From: Campylobacter blaseri
GTDB taxonomy: Bacteria; Campylobacterota; Campylobacteria; Campylobacterales; Campylobacteraceae
NCBI RefSeq assembly: GCF_013201895.1
Contig: NZ_CP053841.1
Location: 930,001-994,000 of the forward strand
Length of the DNA: 64,000 nucleotides
Reading direction: 5' to 3'
The notes below the pieces were generated by a model. That model made no database searches and was not told where the DNA came from. It saw only the letters and a program-made list of their open reading frames with translations. Position numbers and translations under genes: made by a program. Positions within the stretch are counted from its first letter, which is position 1. Every line of letters starts with the position of its first letter. Below, one piece after another: positions 52,452-62,130 of this stretch.

Positions 52452-53457
52452 AAAGCTATCTCTCAAAGCGGAAATAGAATTATATACAAGCTAAGCTTAA
52501 AGATAGATAAAAATATGGCAAAAGGTAGAATAAAAGTTAGATGTTTTTATTTAATGTGGGATTTAGTTGGAAAATTAGAGGCATAGTTAAAGATATTGTA
52601 TGGTTTGCTGGGGTTTAGCTATAAGTATTTTAATTATATGAAATATTAATTAAAGCCTATGAAAAATAGTTGGTTAAATGCTTAAAAAATTCTAAGCGGT
52701 AAAACTTGGATGTTTATTTTAATCACATATAAAAATAACAAGGTTGACTAATATAGTTAAATAGGTGAGATTTTATCAAATATCTTAGCATGAATTATAT
52801 TAATATAATAGCAGAATAAGTTTATCAAAAAAACAAGCTTATTTTTTACCAATCACTGCTATATTAAAATAAATTTAGTTGAAAATTTCTTTTTAAGTAA
52901 ATATTAATCTTATAGATATGATAAATATAGACAACTCTGGATTAAAGGTTTTTGGCAAATAAAGATACACAAAAAGACATCAAATTAGTTAGGTATTTTT
53001 ATAAGTTGGTTTTAGTTTTTTATATATAGGAGATCAATAAAATTTGAATTTATGTTTTTGCTTTATGTTAGATATAAATATGATAGGGCTTATAGTTAAT
53101 AGATTTTATTTATTAAAGTAATATAATAAATATTCTTTGCTTTTATTTAGATATGAAAATAATGTTTAATTAGTAGCTTGATTAGACTATTTCATTGAGT
53201 TATTCGGTAAAGCAGTTTAATGTTATAGCTATTATTAGAATTTATACAAAAATCGTATTAATTTAGATAAGGTATATTTGAGTATGGTGGATAACTTAGA
53301 CATATTATACCATAAAATTATATTGATTTTATTCACCGACTAACTAGTGCTATTTATACAATTAATATAAAATATTTTATTAACAGGTAAGTAGGTCAAT
53401 CCATAGAATCTATATCACTTATGTTTAATCTAAATTAAAAATAAAACCTATAGGATA
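52452..53457. other. 1-kb gene desert upstream of the rRNA operon
   Basis: AT-rich with no supportable frame. It holds the right copy of the short repeat (52518-52537) and many short stop-broken stretches. It may hold further rRNA promoters or decayed genes, but nothing is identifiable by eye. Confidence 0.5.
52518..52537 (+). repeat. right copy of a short direct repeat flanking the rRNA operon
   Basis: GCAAAAGGTAGAATAAAAGT matches 45751-45771 in the same orientation apart from one A. The next 14 nt on the two sides are also similar. Confidence 0.5.
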
Positions 53458-54120
53458 TTAATTTGTAGGAACAGATATAACCTCCACAAAACCTGACTCT
53501 TTATAAACAGTTATAATCGCATTTTGACCAGCACTATTTGTTAAAGTTATATTGCAATCTTGGGTTAAAATTCTATCCATAGGATTGCGGGAAGTGCCAA
53601 CAGAGGCTTTTAGATAAGGGCGACCTTTTTTATCAAAAGATATAGATAGATTGCGATTATTGTTACAAGTATCACCAAAAGAAACATTTGTAATACTAAA
53701 TTTCTTTGTAAGATTGAAGTTGTTATTTGTTTTATCCTTATCGGCATCTGATATCCCAGACCATCCAGCACTTAAATATTTTTCAGGATTTTGAGGATCT
53801 CTTGCAACCTCTGTAGGGGAATTTAAATTTCCACTTTTTGTAAGATCGCTGTATATGCTATATCTAATATCACCACCGCCAAAAGTAGTAAATTCCAAAG
53901 TCCATCTCTCTCTAAACCAAGTTGGATCTGTTGGATCAAATTTATCATCCATCATAGCAAGATGCTGTGCATATCTTAAGTGTCCAGCAACCTGATCAGA
54001 TGCTTCTATCATGACATTTTTATCGATTTTAGGAATAGCTATGGCAGCCAGTATCCCAACTACAATAATAACTACAATTAGTTCAATTAGCGTAAAAGCT
54101 TTAAGTATATTTCTTCTCAT
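53458..54120 (-). CDS. type II/IV pseudopilin-like prepilin protein
   Basis: A 220-residue protein with a prepilin leader: MRRNILKA, then FTLIELIVVIIVVGILAAIA, the hydrophobic assembly helix with Glu5. The residue before the cut is Ala instead of the usual Gly, which prepilin peptidases tolerate less often. The globular part contains two Cys residues (DTCNNN, TQDCNITL) that could pair. In Campylobacter such proteins serve the type II-like DNA-uptake system, so competence is a likely role. Last gene of the permease-PRTase-glycosyltransferase operon, 12 nt after its neighbour. Confidence 0.88.
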   Translation of the reverse strand: MRRNILKAFTLIELIVVIIVVGILAAIAIPKIDKNVMIEASDQVAGHLRYAQHLAMMDDKFDPTDPTWFRERWTLEFTTFGGGDIRYSIYSDLTKSGNLNSPTEVARDPQNPEKYLSAGWSGISDADKDKTNNNFNLTKKFSITNVSFGDTCNNNRNLSISFDKKGRPYLKASVGTSRNPMDRILTQDCNITLTNSAGQNAIITVYKESGFVEVISVPTN

Positions 54121-54132
54121 GTTAGTATTTTA

Positions 54133-55344
54133 TCAAAAAATATAAAATTTATCTATATTATTGCTAAATTTATAAATTAAAATGTTATATTTTGGTTTTT
54201 CAATATAAAATTCTGTTAATACCATGTCATTGTTTAAGTTTGGCTTAACTCCATAAAACTCCAATCTCAAAGCCAACTCCTCATCTAAAATATTAAGCTC
54301 TTGAATACCAATATTTTTTAAATTTAAGGCTAGCTCTTTTACAATATCATATTTATATATAAAATGTTTTTTTGGTTCATTTTTAAAAATATTTAGATAT
54401 AAAATTTGATTAAAAACTAAAATAGATGAACTAAATATCAAAACTATAATTGTAAAAATAGCTACATATTTATGTTTTCTTCTAAAATTAGGTAGTCTTA
54501 TCCTATAAGAGTTATAAAATGTTTTAACTAGTAGCGGTATGGAAATAACAACATATGGCAAAAACTCATCTAGTTCAACTCTTTGTCTTAAAGAGAGCAA
54601 CAGACTTGAGCAAAAAGCCGTTACAACTATAAACCATAGTAATGTTTTTTCTTCCTTAACCCAAATTCTATAAATAGCATAAACAAAAAATAGAAATAAA
54701 AATGGTGAAAAAACTGCCGCATATATACCAATAGTATCGGCAAAAAATCCCTTTGGCTTGCCACCTATATCAAAATCATAAAAAATAATAGAGATTATAA
54801 ATAATAAAAATGATAATATACAAAAAGGTCTATTTTTATAATATATAGAATAAAAAAATACTCCTAAATATAAAACCAAAAAAGATTTATCTATAAAAAC
54901 AGTAGTTATAAGTACAAATAAAGCAAAAATATCTTTTTTAATCTCATATAAATATATAAAAAGCAGTGTAAAAAATATCAAAATACCAGCAAAATTTACT
55001 AGTATTGCACTAGCAATAATACCAGGAAGAAACATATATAAAGTAAGACATGCTATTCTATCAACTCTTCTTTTTAATATCTTCTTTGAGAGTTTATACA
55101 TCAATATCGAGTTAATAAAATGGATTAATAAAAATGGCAACCTTAAAGAATAATCGTTTTGTCCAAAAATTTTACAAGATACATTGGCTATAAGACTTAC
55201 AAAATTTTTTTCATTAAAAAAAATTTCAGCCTCATAATATGATATGCTTAAATTTGAAATTCCAAATAACAATACAGCTAAATTTACTGCAAAGATTAAA
55301 ATAAAATATAAATCTTTATTTATTGTAAATTTAGCTTTTTTCAT
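54133..55344 (-). CDS. polytopic membrane protein, glycosyltransferase family 39-like
   Basis: I start at the ATG at 55344 (403 residues), 6 nt after the upstream stop; a frame open to 55383 would overlap the upstream gene and begin with an unrelated stretch. About ten hydrophobic helices are visible. The first periplasmic loop has YYEAEIFF followed by NDYSLRLPFLLIHF, the pattern of GT39/ArnT-type lipid-linked sugar transferases (an acidic residue after helix 1, then a RLP motif). The C-terminal 90 residues form a soluble tail. The sugar donor and acceptor are unknown. Its place next to purine genes gives no hint. Confidence 0.75.
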   Translation of the reverse strand: MKKAKFTINKDLYFILIFAVNLAVLLFGISNLSISYYEAEIFFNEKNFVSLIANVSCKIFGQNDYSLRLPFLLIHFINSILMYKLSKKILKRRVDRIACLTLYMFLPGIIASAILVNFAGILIFFTLLFIYLYEIKKDIFALFVLITTVFIDKSFLVLYLGVFFYSIYYKNRPFCILSFLLFIISIIFYDFDIGGKPKGFFADTIGIYAAVFSPFLFLFFVYAIYRIWVKEEKTLLWFIVVTAFCSSLLLSLRQRVELDEFLPYVVISIPLLVKTFYNSYRIRLPNFRRKHKYVAIFTIIVLIFSSSILVFNQILYLNIFKNEPKKHFIYKYDIVKELALNLKNIGIQELNILDEELALRLEFYGVKPNLNNDMVLTEFYIEKPKYNILIYKFSNNIDKFYIF

Positions 55345-55349
55345 AAGTT

Positions 55350-55790
55350 TTAAATTTCTATGTCCCAAAAAAATACTATCCAATCATCTGCTTTTTTTAT
55401 AAAATATTCAGGTGTAACTAGCGCCCTATCTTTATAAAATAAAGTAGCAATTTTAAATTCTACTTTTGGAAATCTTTCTTTCAAAATTCTTAAAATTTCA
55501 ACCATGCTTTCGCCACTATCAATTATATCATCTACCAACAAGACCCTATTAAATTTATCTAAATTTGGTATGTTAAATACTTCAACCGTGTTTAGTTTTT
55601 TTGTATCATCATAGTGAATTGAATTGAGTGAAAATAAATTTCTATTTTTTAACCCATTTGCTAAAAAATGCCCCATTGTCATTCCGCCTCTTGCTATTGC
55701 TAAAAATGCTTGAGGTTTAAAATCATCATTAGCCATTTTGCCTAATTTTTTGATATCTTTCTTAAATTCTTCATAACTATAATTCTTCAT
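55350..55790 (-). CDS. purine phosphoribosyltransferase-like protein
   Basis: A 146-residue type I phosphoribosyltransferase. It has the PRPP-binding motif VLLVDDIIDSGESM (about 83-96), the early FLAIARGGMTMGH loop and a C-terminal base-contact stretch DDWIVFFWD. The size and the WIVFFW ending resemble Gpt/hypoxanthine-xanthine-type enzymes. It lies 7 nt after a guanine/hypoxanthine-type permease, so salvage of an imported purine base is the natural reading. Exact base preference cannot be read from sequence. Confidence 0.85.
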   Translation of the reverse strand: MKNYSYEEFKKDIKKLGKMANDDFKPQAFLAIARGGMTMGHFLANGLKNRNLFSLNSIHYDDTKKLNTVEVFNIPNLDKFNRVLLVDDIIDSGESMVEILRILKERFPKVEFKIATLFYKDRALVTPEYFIKKADDWIVFFWDIEI

Positions 55791-55797
55791 AGCTTCC

Positions 55798-57102
55798 CTA
55801 CTCTACGAATTTAATAACAAATGATAATACGCTTATGATAGCTAAAACTATAATACCTAAATTTATATCTTTAAACTCTCTTTTTATTAACTTAACAAAA
55901 AAGTAAGCTATAAAGCCAAATGCAAGTCCTGTTGTGATTGAATATGTAAGCGGCATTAAAATAACTATAAAAAACACAGCTATTGAGATAGCTTTATCTT
56001 CAAAATTTATCTTAGTAAGCTCGCTAAACATTAAAACACCAACCATCACCAAAACAGGATAAATAGCATTTGATGGAATTGATTTAAAAAATGGCAACAT
56101 AAATAGAGTTAGTAAGAATAAAAGTCCTGTAAATACAGCTGTCAGCCCCGTTCTTCCACCCGCTTCAACCCCGCTTGCGCTCTCTGCAAAAGCAGTAGTT
56201 GTAGAAACACCAGCTAAAGAACCAGCAACTGTAGCAACAGCGTCAATCTCTAATGTTTTTTGCAACTTAATATCGCCATCTTTTGAGTCTTCTTTGAATA
56301 TATTTGCCCTATTTCCAACTCCTGAAAGTGTTCCAAGTGAATCAAATAAATCAGTTATAAAAAATGTAATTATAACAGGAAGTAGTGACAAGGAAAGGGC
56401 TGAGATAATATCTAGTTCAAAAAAGATAGGAGAAATTGAAGATGGAAGAGAGAAAAACTCAGTTGGTGTTGGTGCTAATTTAAATATCCAAGCGATTATT
56501 GAAGTTGAGATAATTGCCAATATAAATGAACCTTTTATATTGATTGCCCAAAATAAAATAACTAAAAAAAGCCCAATAACTCCAACGATAGCGCCTGCAT
56601 TGCTTAAATCTCCAAGTGCGACTAATGTTGCATCATTTTTAGCTATAATCCCCATTTGTTGAAGCCCTATAAAGCTTATAAAAGTTCCAATACCAGCGCT
56701 AATTGCTCTTCTTAGATCCATTGGTATGCTTTTTAATACCCAAATTCTAAAGTTTGTAAACGATAAAGCAACAAAAATAATACCACTTAAAAACACAACC
56801 CCAAGAGCGGTTTGCCATGGAATTTGCATACCTACTACAAGACCAAATGTAAAATAGGCATTAAGTCCCATTCCAACACTCATAGCAACAGGAGTATTTG
56901 ACCAAACTCCATTTAAAATAGTAGCAAATATAGTAATTAAAGCTGTTGCGCTTAAAAGTGCATCTAGTGGCATTCCTGCACTGCTCATAATTATCGCATT
57001 TACAGGGACTATATAAAGCATAGTTAAAAATGTTGTAAAGCCTGCATTAAACTCTTGAAAAATGCTTGTACCATTTTCCTTTAATTTAAACAATTTTTCC
57101 AT
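55798..57102 (-). CDS. NCS2-family purine permease (AzgA/PbuG type)
   Basis: I start it at the ATG at 57102 (434 residues), because AAAGGA lies 8 nt upstream; an in-frame ATG at 57144 lacks a site. The protein has 12-14 hydrophobic helices with AzgA-type motifs: EFNAGFTTFLTMLYIVPVN, SVGMGLNAYF, ITDLFDSLGTLSG and the AESASGVEAGGRTGLT segment. Relatives import adenine, guanine or hypoxanthine with protons. First gene of the operon with the phosphoribosyltransferase. Confidence 0.93.
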   Translation of the reverse strand: MEKLFKLKENGTSIFQEFNAGFTTFLTMLYIVPVNAIIMSSAGMPLDALLSATALITIFATILNGVWSNTPVAMSVGMGLNAYFTFGLVVGMQIPWQTALGVVFLSGIIFVALSFTNFRIWVLKSIPMDLRRAISAGIGTFISFIGLQQMGIIAKNDATLVALGDLSNAGAIVGVIGLFLVILFWAINIKGSFILAIISTSIIAWIFKLAPTPTEFFSLPSSISPIFFELDIISALSLSLLPVIITFFITDLFDSLGTLSGVGNRANIFKEDSKDGDIKLQKTLEIDAVATVAGSLAGVSTTTAFAESASGVEAGGRTGLTAVFTGLLFLLTLFMLPFFKSIPSNAIYPVLVMVGVLMFSELTKINFEDKAISIAVFFIVILMPLTYSITTGLAFGFIAYFFVKLIKREFKDINLGIIVLAIISVLSFVIKFVE

Positions 57103-57258
57103 AGAAAAAATCCTTTTAGAATTAAATTTATCTAAAATAAGCATAATAGAATAGACAATTATATTTACTTTTTACTTAAAAACTATTTTAAAGTTTCATT
57201 ATTTATCATAAAAAGGTATAATCACATATTTAATTTAAGCTAAAGAAGGAATATATTA

Positions 57259-59076
57259 ATGTGTGGAATAGTTGGATATATAGGAAAAAAAGAGAAAAAA
57301 GAGATTATCTTAAATGGCTTAAAAGAACTTGAATATAGAGGCTATGATAGTTCTGGAATGGCTGTTATGGAAAAAGAAAATGACAACATAGAATATTTTA
57401 AAGCTGTTGGAAAAATTAAAAATTTAAAAGAGAAAACAAAAGACTTTACCTCAAATGGTCAAGGAATTGCTATAGGGCATACAAGATGGGCAACACATGG
57501 CAAACCAACTGAGATAAATGCTCATCCTCACTATGGAGAATATAGCTTTGTTATTCATAATGGCATTATAGAAAATTATAAAGAGATTAAAGAGGATTTA
57601 GAGAAAAAAGGTGTTAAATTTCTTAGCCAAACAGATACAGAGGTGATTGTTTATCTATTTGAAAATATTTTAAAAACAGAAACTAATCCCTTTAAGGCTT
57701 TTGAAAAAACTGTAGAAAAACTAATTGGCTCATTTGCCATACTTTTAATAACAAAAGCCAATGAAGATAAGATATTTTTTGCAAAAAATGCAGTTCCACT
57801 AATAGTTGCCACAAATGAAAATAATGAAATTTTATTTAGCTCATCAGATGCTCCTATAATAGGCATGGCAAATGATGCAATGTATCTTGATGATGGCACT
57901 TATGGTGAGGCAGAATTTGGAAAAGTAAGATTTTTTAAAAACGGAAAGGAAATTCATCCTCCTAGAAAAGCACTTCCAAAAGATAGAAATTTTGCCCAAA
58001 AAGAGGGTTTTAGATTTTTTATGGAAAAAGAAATTTATGAACAAAGTGATGTTGCTACTGAAACACTCATGGGAAGAATTAAAAATGATCAAATTCATCT
58101 TGATGAGATCGATTTAAATATGTTTGATGGTATAAACAATATAATACTTTGCGCATGTGGAACAAGCTATCATGCAGCACTTACCGCAAGTTATCTTTTT
58201 GAAAGAGTAGCAAAAACAAGAACTAAGGTTGAGATAGCAAGTGAGTTTAGATATAAAGATCCTGTTTTAGATAAGGATTCTTTATTTATAGCTATTTCCC
58301 AAAGTGGCGAAACTGCAGATACTCTTGAGGCTTTAAAAATAGCTAAAAATAATGGCCTTAAAACACTTGCGATTTGCAATGTTGACAACAGCTCTATAGT
58401 TCGTCTTGCTAACAATGTTTTACTAACTCGTGCGGGTATTGAAAAAGGAGTGGCAAGCACTAAAGCCTTTACAACTCAGGTTTTAACACTTTGGATGGTT
58501 GTGTTATATCTTGCACATATCAAAAAAACACTTTCAGAAAATGAGCTTAAAAATGAGGTAAAATCAATTTTAAAAGTTCCAAAAATTCTAAAAGTTCCAG
58601 ATGGTCTTCAAGATAAAATTCATCGCTTAAGCAAGCATTATCTTCATGGACACGGCTTTTTCTTTATAGGAAGAGATGTCTTTTTTCCACTTGCATTAGA
58701 AGGTGCTTTAAAACTAAAAGAGATAAGTTATTTGCATGCAGAAGGTTACGCAAGTGGAGAAATGAAACATGGCCCAATTGCCTTAGTGGATGAAAGGCTA
58801 TTTACAATCGCCCTACTTCCGCAAAATATACTTTATGATAAAACAAGAAGCAATGTGGAAGAGATTGTTGCAAGAGATGGTTTTGTCTTTGCAATTAGCC
58901 CAAAAGAATTTGATTTAAGTGATGATTTTATAAAAACATCAGATCAAAAACACTATATGTGTGAATTTTTTGAAATGTTAGTAATTTTACAATTATTTGC
59001 TCTTGAGATATCAATTAGACTTGGAAATGATGTTGATATGCCAAGAAATTTAGCAAAAAGCGTAACTGTTGAGTAA
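57259..59076 (+). CDS. glmS: glucosamine-6-phosphate synthase GlmS
   Basis: GlmS makes glucosamine-6-phosphate from fructose-6-phosphate and glutamine, feeding MurA substrate synthesis. The 605-residue protein begins MCGIVGYIG with the Cys2 nucleophile. The glutaminase part has RYDS-type YRGYDSSGM, GHTRWATHG and HNGIIENY. Two SIS domains follow (CGTSYHAAL, ISQSGETADT, and later GRDVFFPLALEGALKLKEISY), and the tail ends PRNLAKSVTVE. A TATAAT box at 57217-57222 and GAAGGA precede it. No glmS ribozyme structure is evident in the short leader. Confidence 0.98.
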   Translation: MCGIVGYIGKKEKKEIILNGLKELEYRGYDSSGMAVMEKENDNIEYFKAVGKIKNLKEKTKDFTSNGQGIAIGHTRWATHGKPTEINAHPHYGEYSFVIHNGIIENYKEIKEDLEKKGVKFLSQTDTEVIVYLFENILKTETNPFKAFEKTVEKLIGSFAILLITKANEDKIFFAKNAVPLIVATNENNEILFSSSDAPIIGMANDAMYLDDGTYGEAEFGKVRFFKNGKEIHPPRKALPKDRNFAQKEGFRFFMEKEIYEQSDVATETLMGRIKNDQIHLDEIDLNMFDGINNIILCACGTSYHAALTASYLFERVAKTRTKVEIASEFRYKDPVLDKDSLFIAISQSGETADTLEALKIAKNNGLKTLAICNVDNSSIVRLANNVLLTRAGIEKGVASTKAFTTQVLTLWMVVLYLAHIKKTLSENELKNEVKSILKVPKILKVPDGLQDKIHRLSKHYLHGHGFFFIGRDVFFPLALEGALKLKEISYLHAEGYASGEMKHGPIALVDERLFTIALLPQNILYDKTRSNVEEIVARDGFVFAISPKEFDLSDDFIKTSDQKHYMCEFFEMLVILQLFALEISIRLGNDVDMPRNLAKSVTVE

Positions 59077-59077
59077 T

Positions 59078-59458
59078 CTAGAAGAGCTTTAATAGCTCTT
59101 CTTCTACTGTATCTTTATCTATTTCTTTATAATTTGAAATTTTAGCGGCTTTAAATATCTCACTTCCAAATTTGGAGCAAATTTTATGTTTTGCTTTTGA
59201 GCTAGAGCTTATCCAACTTAAAAAAATTTGATCATACTTTATATATTCGTTTTTTCCTTCACAAACTACAACTATATCATTACCATAAAGACTTTGAGAA
59301 TGCTCTTCTAGACCAATGTAAACTCCATTACTATCTAAAACACTCTCTTTTAAAGCATAAATTTTGGTTTTAAACTTCATAGTATTTGTAAAAAAATCAT
59401 TTAATTTAGCAAAATATTTCAAATCAAATTTATCATATAAAATTATAGCTACTTTCAT
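59078..59458 (-). CDS. small PfpI/DJ-1-like protein, function unknown
   Basis: A 126-residue protein whose opening MKVAIILYDKFDLKYFAKLND resembles the first strand and helix of DJ-1/PfpI proteins. It is much shorter than the usual 180 residues, and no nucleophile-elbow Cys is found where expected; the Cys at about 70 (VVVCEGKNE) might correspond. It could be a reduced, non-enzymatic relative. It converges with glmS, only 1 nt between the stops. Confidence 0.65.
   Translation of the reverse strand: MKVAIILYDKFDLKYFAKLNDFFTNTMKFKTKIYALKESVLDSNGVYIGLEEHSQSLYGNDIVVVCEGKNEYIKYDQIFLSWISSSSKAKHKICSKFGSEIFKAAKISNYKEIDKDTVEEELLKLF
59080..59102. terminator. possible shared hairpin at the glmS convergent end
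   Basis: AGAAGAGCT (59080-59088) and AGCTCTTCT (59094-59102) give a 9-bp stem with a 5-nt loop just past the glmS stop, inside the last codons of the opposite gene. Followed by TCTACTG, so it is not ideal. Confidence 0.4.
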
Positions 59459-59536
59459 ACATATCCTTTTGTGAAATTGTATTAGAATTAGCTTTAAATT
59501 TCAAATTTATGTTATTATTTCAAAAAAGGATAAATA

Positions 59537-59899
59537 GTGATTTTTGAAGATAATTTAATTTTTATAGAAAAAGAAGATAGTGAAATTCCTTGGGTTAAAA
59601 TTTTTAGCAAAAAAGGGTATAAAGAGCTAAGTGATTGTGATAAAAAAACAAGAGATAGGCTTTTTGAGGTAATGTTAATAGTTGAAAAAACAATGCTTAA
59701 ATACTATAAGCCTGATAAAATAAATATAGCTAGTTTTGCAAACTATGTTCCAAGAGTTCATATCCACATAATGGCAAGATTTAAAAGTGATAGTTTTTTC
59801 CCTGAGCCAATGTGGGGCAAAAAGCAAAGAGATGGAAATTTAAACTTGCCAAATTTTGATGGATTTATAGAGCTGTTATTATCAAATTTAAAAAGCTAA
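59537..59899 (+). CDS. HIT-family protein with altered His triad
   Basis: A 120-residue protein of HIT fold. The triad region reads RVHIHIMARF (73-82), against HVHIHVIPRF in typical members. The middle His75 (nucleophile position) and His77 are kept, but the first His is Arg. It may be a nucleotide-phosphoramidase with changed activity. It starts with GTG at 59537 after AAAAAAGGA. The 3' end is convergent with fbpC, overlapping its stop region by 4 nt. Confidence 0.8.
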   Translation: MIFEDNLIFIEKEDSEIPWVKIFSKKGYKELSDCDKKTRDRLFEVMLIVEKTMLKYYKPDKINIASFANYVPRVHIHIMARFKSDSFFPEPMWGKKQRDGNLNLPNFDGFIELLLSNLKS

Positions 59900-60504
59900 A
59901 TTTCAAATGTTTTAGTAGCAAATTCTTTTACATCTTCCATATCATGCGTTACTAAAATTGAAGATATCTTTAAGCTATTTAGTATCTCTTTGATTTGAGA
60001 TCTAATTTCTGATCTAAGTCCGGTATCTAGGGCTGAAAATGGTTCATCTAGCAAAATAAGCTTTGGGTTTGGTGCTAAAGCTCTAGCAAGTGCTACTCTT
60101 TGCTGTTGTCCACCACTTAGAGTATGTGGATAAACATCTTTAAAATCACTCATATGGATAATCTCTAAAAGTTCATGAACTCTATCTTTATCTTTCTTAC
60201 CAACACCAAAAGCTATGTTTTTATAGACACTTAAATGCGGAAAAAGAGCGTAATCTTGAAAAAGATACCCTATATTTCTACGTTGTGGTGGCATATATGT
60301 GATATCTTTTTCCTCTAACAATATCTTCCCACTATCTGGGCTCTCAAAGCCAGATATCAACCTTAGTATCGTACTCTTTCCACTGCCACTTTTTCCTAGT
60401 ATAGCAAGAGAGTCTCCCCTGCTAAGTCTTAAGCTTAAATTTTCTATCAAAGGTTTATTTTTCACATAAGAAAAATTAATATTTTTTAACTCTAGAAAAC
60501 TCAT
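59896..60504 (-). CDS. fbpC: ferric iron ABC transporter ATP-binding protein, short form (FbpC-like)
   Basis: The ATPase of an Fe3+ uptake system. It has Walker A GKSGSGKST (37-45), the Q-loop FQDYALFPH, the signature LSGGQQQRVALARAL, Walker B LILLDEPFSALD and the switch His in VTHDMED. At 202 residues it ends right after the nucleotide-binding core; the C-terminal TOBE regulatory domain of ordinary FbpC/PotA proteins is absent. The stop follows FATKTFEI, and I see no frameshifted remainder behind it. It overlaps fbpB by 4 nt. Confidence 0.9.
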   Translation of the reverse strand: MSFLELKNINFSYVKNKPLIENLSLRLSRGDSLAILGKSGSGKSTILRLISGFESPDSGKILLEEKDITYMPPQRRNIGYLFQDYALFPHLSVYKNIAFGVGKKDKDRVHELLEIIHMSDFKDVYPHTLSGGQQQRVALARALAPNPKLILLDEPFSALDTGLRSEIRSQIKEILNSLKISSILVTHDMEDVKEFATKTFEI

Positions 60505-62126
60505 TTTTTTGCCTTTTTTTGGATTACATTAAAAACTATCAACAAAACTAAACATATAACCACAACAACAAATGCAGGAACCGATGTCATAGCAAGTTGC
60601 TCATCAGAAGCATATCTATCCATCTCAAAAGCAAGAGTTTTAAAATTTGGTGGAGATAGCAAACTAGCAAGAGGTAGTTCTTTAATTATCTCAATAAAAA
60701 TTAATATAAAAGCACTATATATGCTTGTTTGTATCATCGGTAAATCAACCTTTAAAAATGTTTGAAATTTACCTTTACCTAAACTTAAAGATGATTCATG
60801 ATAACTTGGATTTACTCTTTTAAGACCTGCTTCTATACCATTATACCCTAAGCAAAGAAATCTTATACAATATGAAAACATAAGTATTATAGGACTTAGT
60901 GTTAATACTAAATTCTTATCAATACCCAAATTCTTATAAAAATTGCCAAGAAAATGATCAATAGATATAAAAAGTATCAACATGCCTATGGCTATAACAG
61001 AACCTGGTATGCTATACCCCATATTTGCAAGTGTAGAAAACATCTCTTTTGTTTTTCCTTTTTTAAATCTAATTGTTTCATTTAAAAACAGCGATATTAA
61101 AATTATCATTACCGTAGATATTATAGTTAATAAAATAGTGTTTTTACTTATTAAGATTAAATTACCCCAATCTATATAATTAAATGTCCTTGAAATCCAT
61201 ACAAAAAGATGAATTGTAGGTAGTATTAACGATACAAAAAGTATTGTAAAAAATAGAGTTAAAACAATAATTTCATTTTTTTTACTAAGTTTTTTCCTAC
61301 TAAATACTCTGTTTTTAGTAGTTGTCATACTGTATGGTTTTCTAAAAATTTTTTCTAAAATCATTAATGAGAAAACTATAGAAAGCAAAATACCAGCTAA
61401 TTTTATAGCTGCATTTAAATCCTGATAACCAACCCATGCTTTATATATACCTGTGCTAAACACATGCAATCCAAAGTAATTTGGAACACCATAAGCATTT
61501 AAACACTCCATTATACAAAGAGATGTTCCTGCAACTATTGCTGCCCTTGAAAGCGGTAAAACTACTTTGAAAAATATATAAAGATCACTTTTTCCAAGAC
61601 TTTGAGCACTTTCTATTAAATTTAATGAAAATTTTGATAAAAACCCTCTTAAAAGTATGTAAACATATGGAAAAAAAGCTATAGTCAGTATAAAAATACA
61701 CCCATAAATATTCATAATATCAAAATGCAATCTTATATCATAATTTACTCTAAGCCAAGTTATAAACCAACCAGAATAGCTAAAAAAATCTGTATAAATA
61801 TACCCAAACAGATAACTAGGAAATGCAAAAGGCAGTATCAGAGTAAATCTAAAAAAATTCCTAAATTTATACTCATAAAAAGTTTCAAAGTATGCTAAAA
61901 ACACACCTATAATTGTAGTAAATATAGCCGTAAAAAATACTATTATAAAACTATTTTTTATATATATCATAAGATATGTATCAAAAAGAGTTTTAGTTGT
62001 AGGTTTTATATCATTAAAAATATGTATAACTATATAAAAAATAGGTATAGTGATTAAAAAAAGTATAAAAAAAGACAATAAAAGAGACCAATTAGGTCTC
62101 TTTGTAAATTTTATAACTATGTTCAA
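60501..62126 (-). CDS. fbpB: ferric iron ABC transporter permease FbpB-like
   Basis: A 541-residue inner-membrane permease made of two fused homologous halves of about six helices each. Each half carries an EAA loop for docking the ATPase: ESAQSLGKSDLYIFFKVVLP (about 197-216) and ESSLSLGKGKFQTFLKVDLP in the second half. This is the standard FbpB/SfuB design for Fe3+ uptake. It starts 4 nt after fbpA and overlaps fbpC by 4 nt. Confidence 0.93.
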   Translation of the reverse strand: MNIVIKFTKRPNWSLLLSFFILFLITIPIFYIVIHIFNDIKPTTKTLFDTYLMIYIKNSFIIVFFTAIFTTIIGVFLAYFETFYEYKFRNFFRFTLILPFAFPSYLFGYIYTDFFSYSGWFITWLRVNYDIRLHFDIMNIYGCIFILTIAFFPYVYILLRGFLSKFSLNLIESAQSLGKSDLYIFFKVVLPLSRAAIVAGTSLCIMECLNAYGVPNYFGLHVFSTGIYKAWVGYQDLNAAIKLAGILLSIVFSLMILEKIFRKPYSMTTTKNRVFSRKKLSKKNEIIVLTLFFTILFVSLILPTIHLFVWISRTFNYIDWGNLILISKNTILLTIISTVMIILISLFLNETIRFKKGKTKEMFSTLANMGYSIPGSVIAIGMLILFISIDHFLGNFYKNLGIDKNLVLTLSPIILMFSYCIRFLCLGYNGIEAGLKRVNPSYHESSLSLGKGKFQTFLKVDLPMIQTSIYSAFILIFIEIIKELPLASLLSPPNFKTLAFEMDRYASDEQLAMTSVPAFVVVVICLVLLIVFNVIQKKAKK

Positions 62127-62130
62127 AAAA

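Noticed and set aside
57145-57258. Riboswitch or glmS ribozyme before glmS, or purine riboswitch before the permease
   Set aside because: The divergent gap is only about 115-155 bp and AT-rich, with no conserved core or paired elements of these classes.
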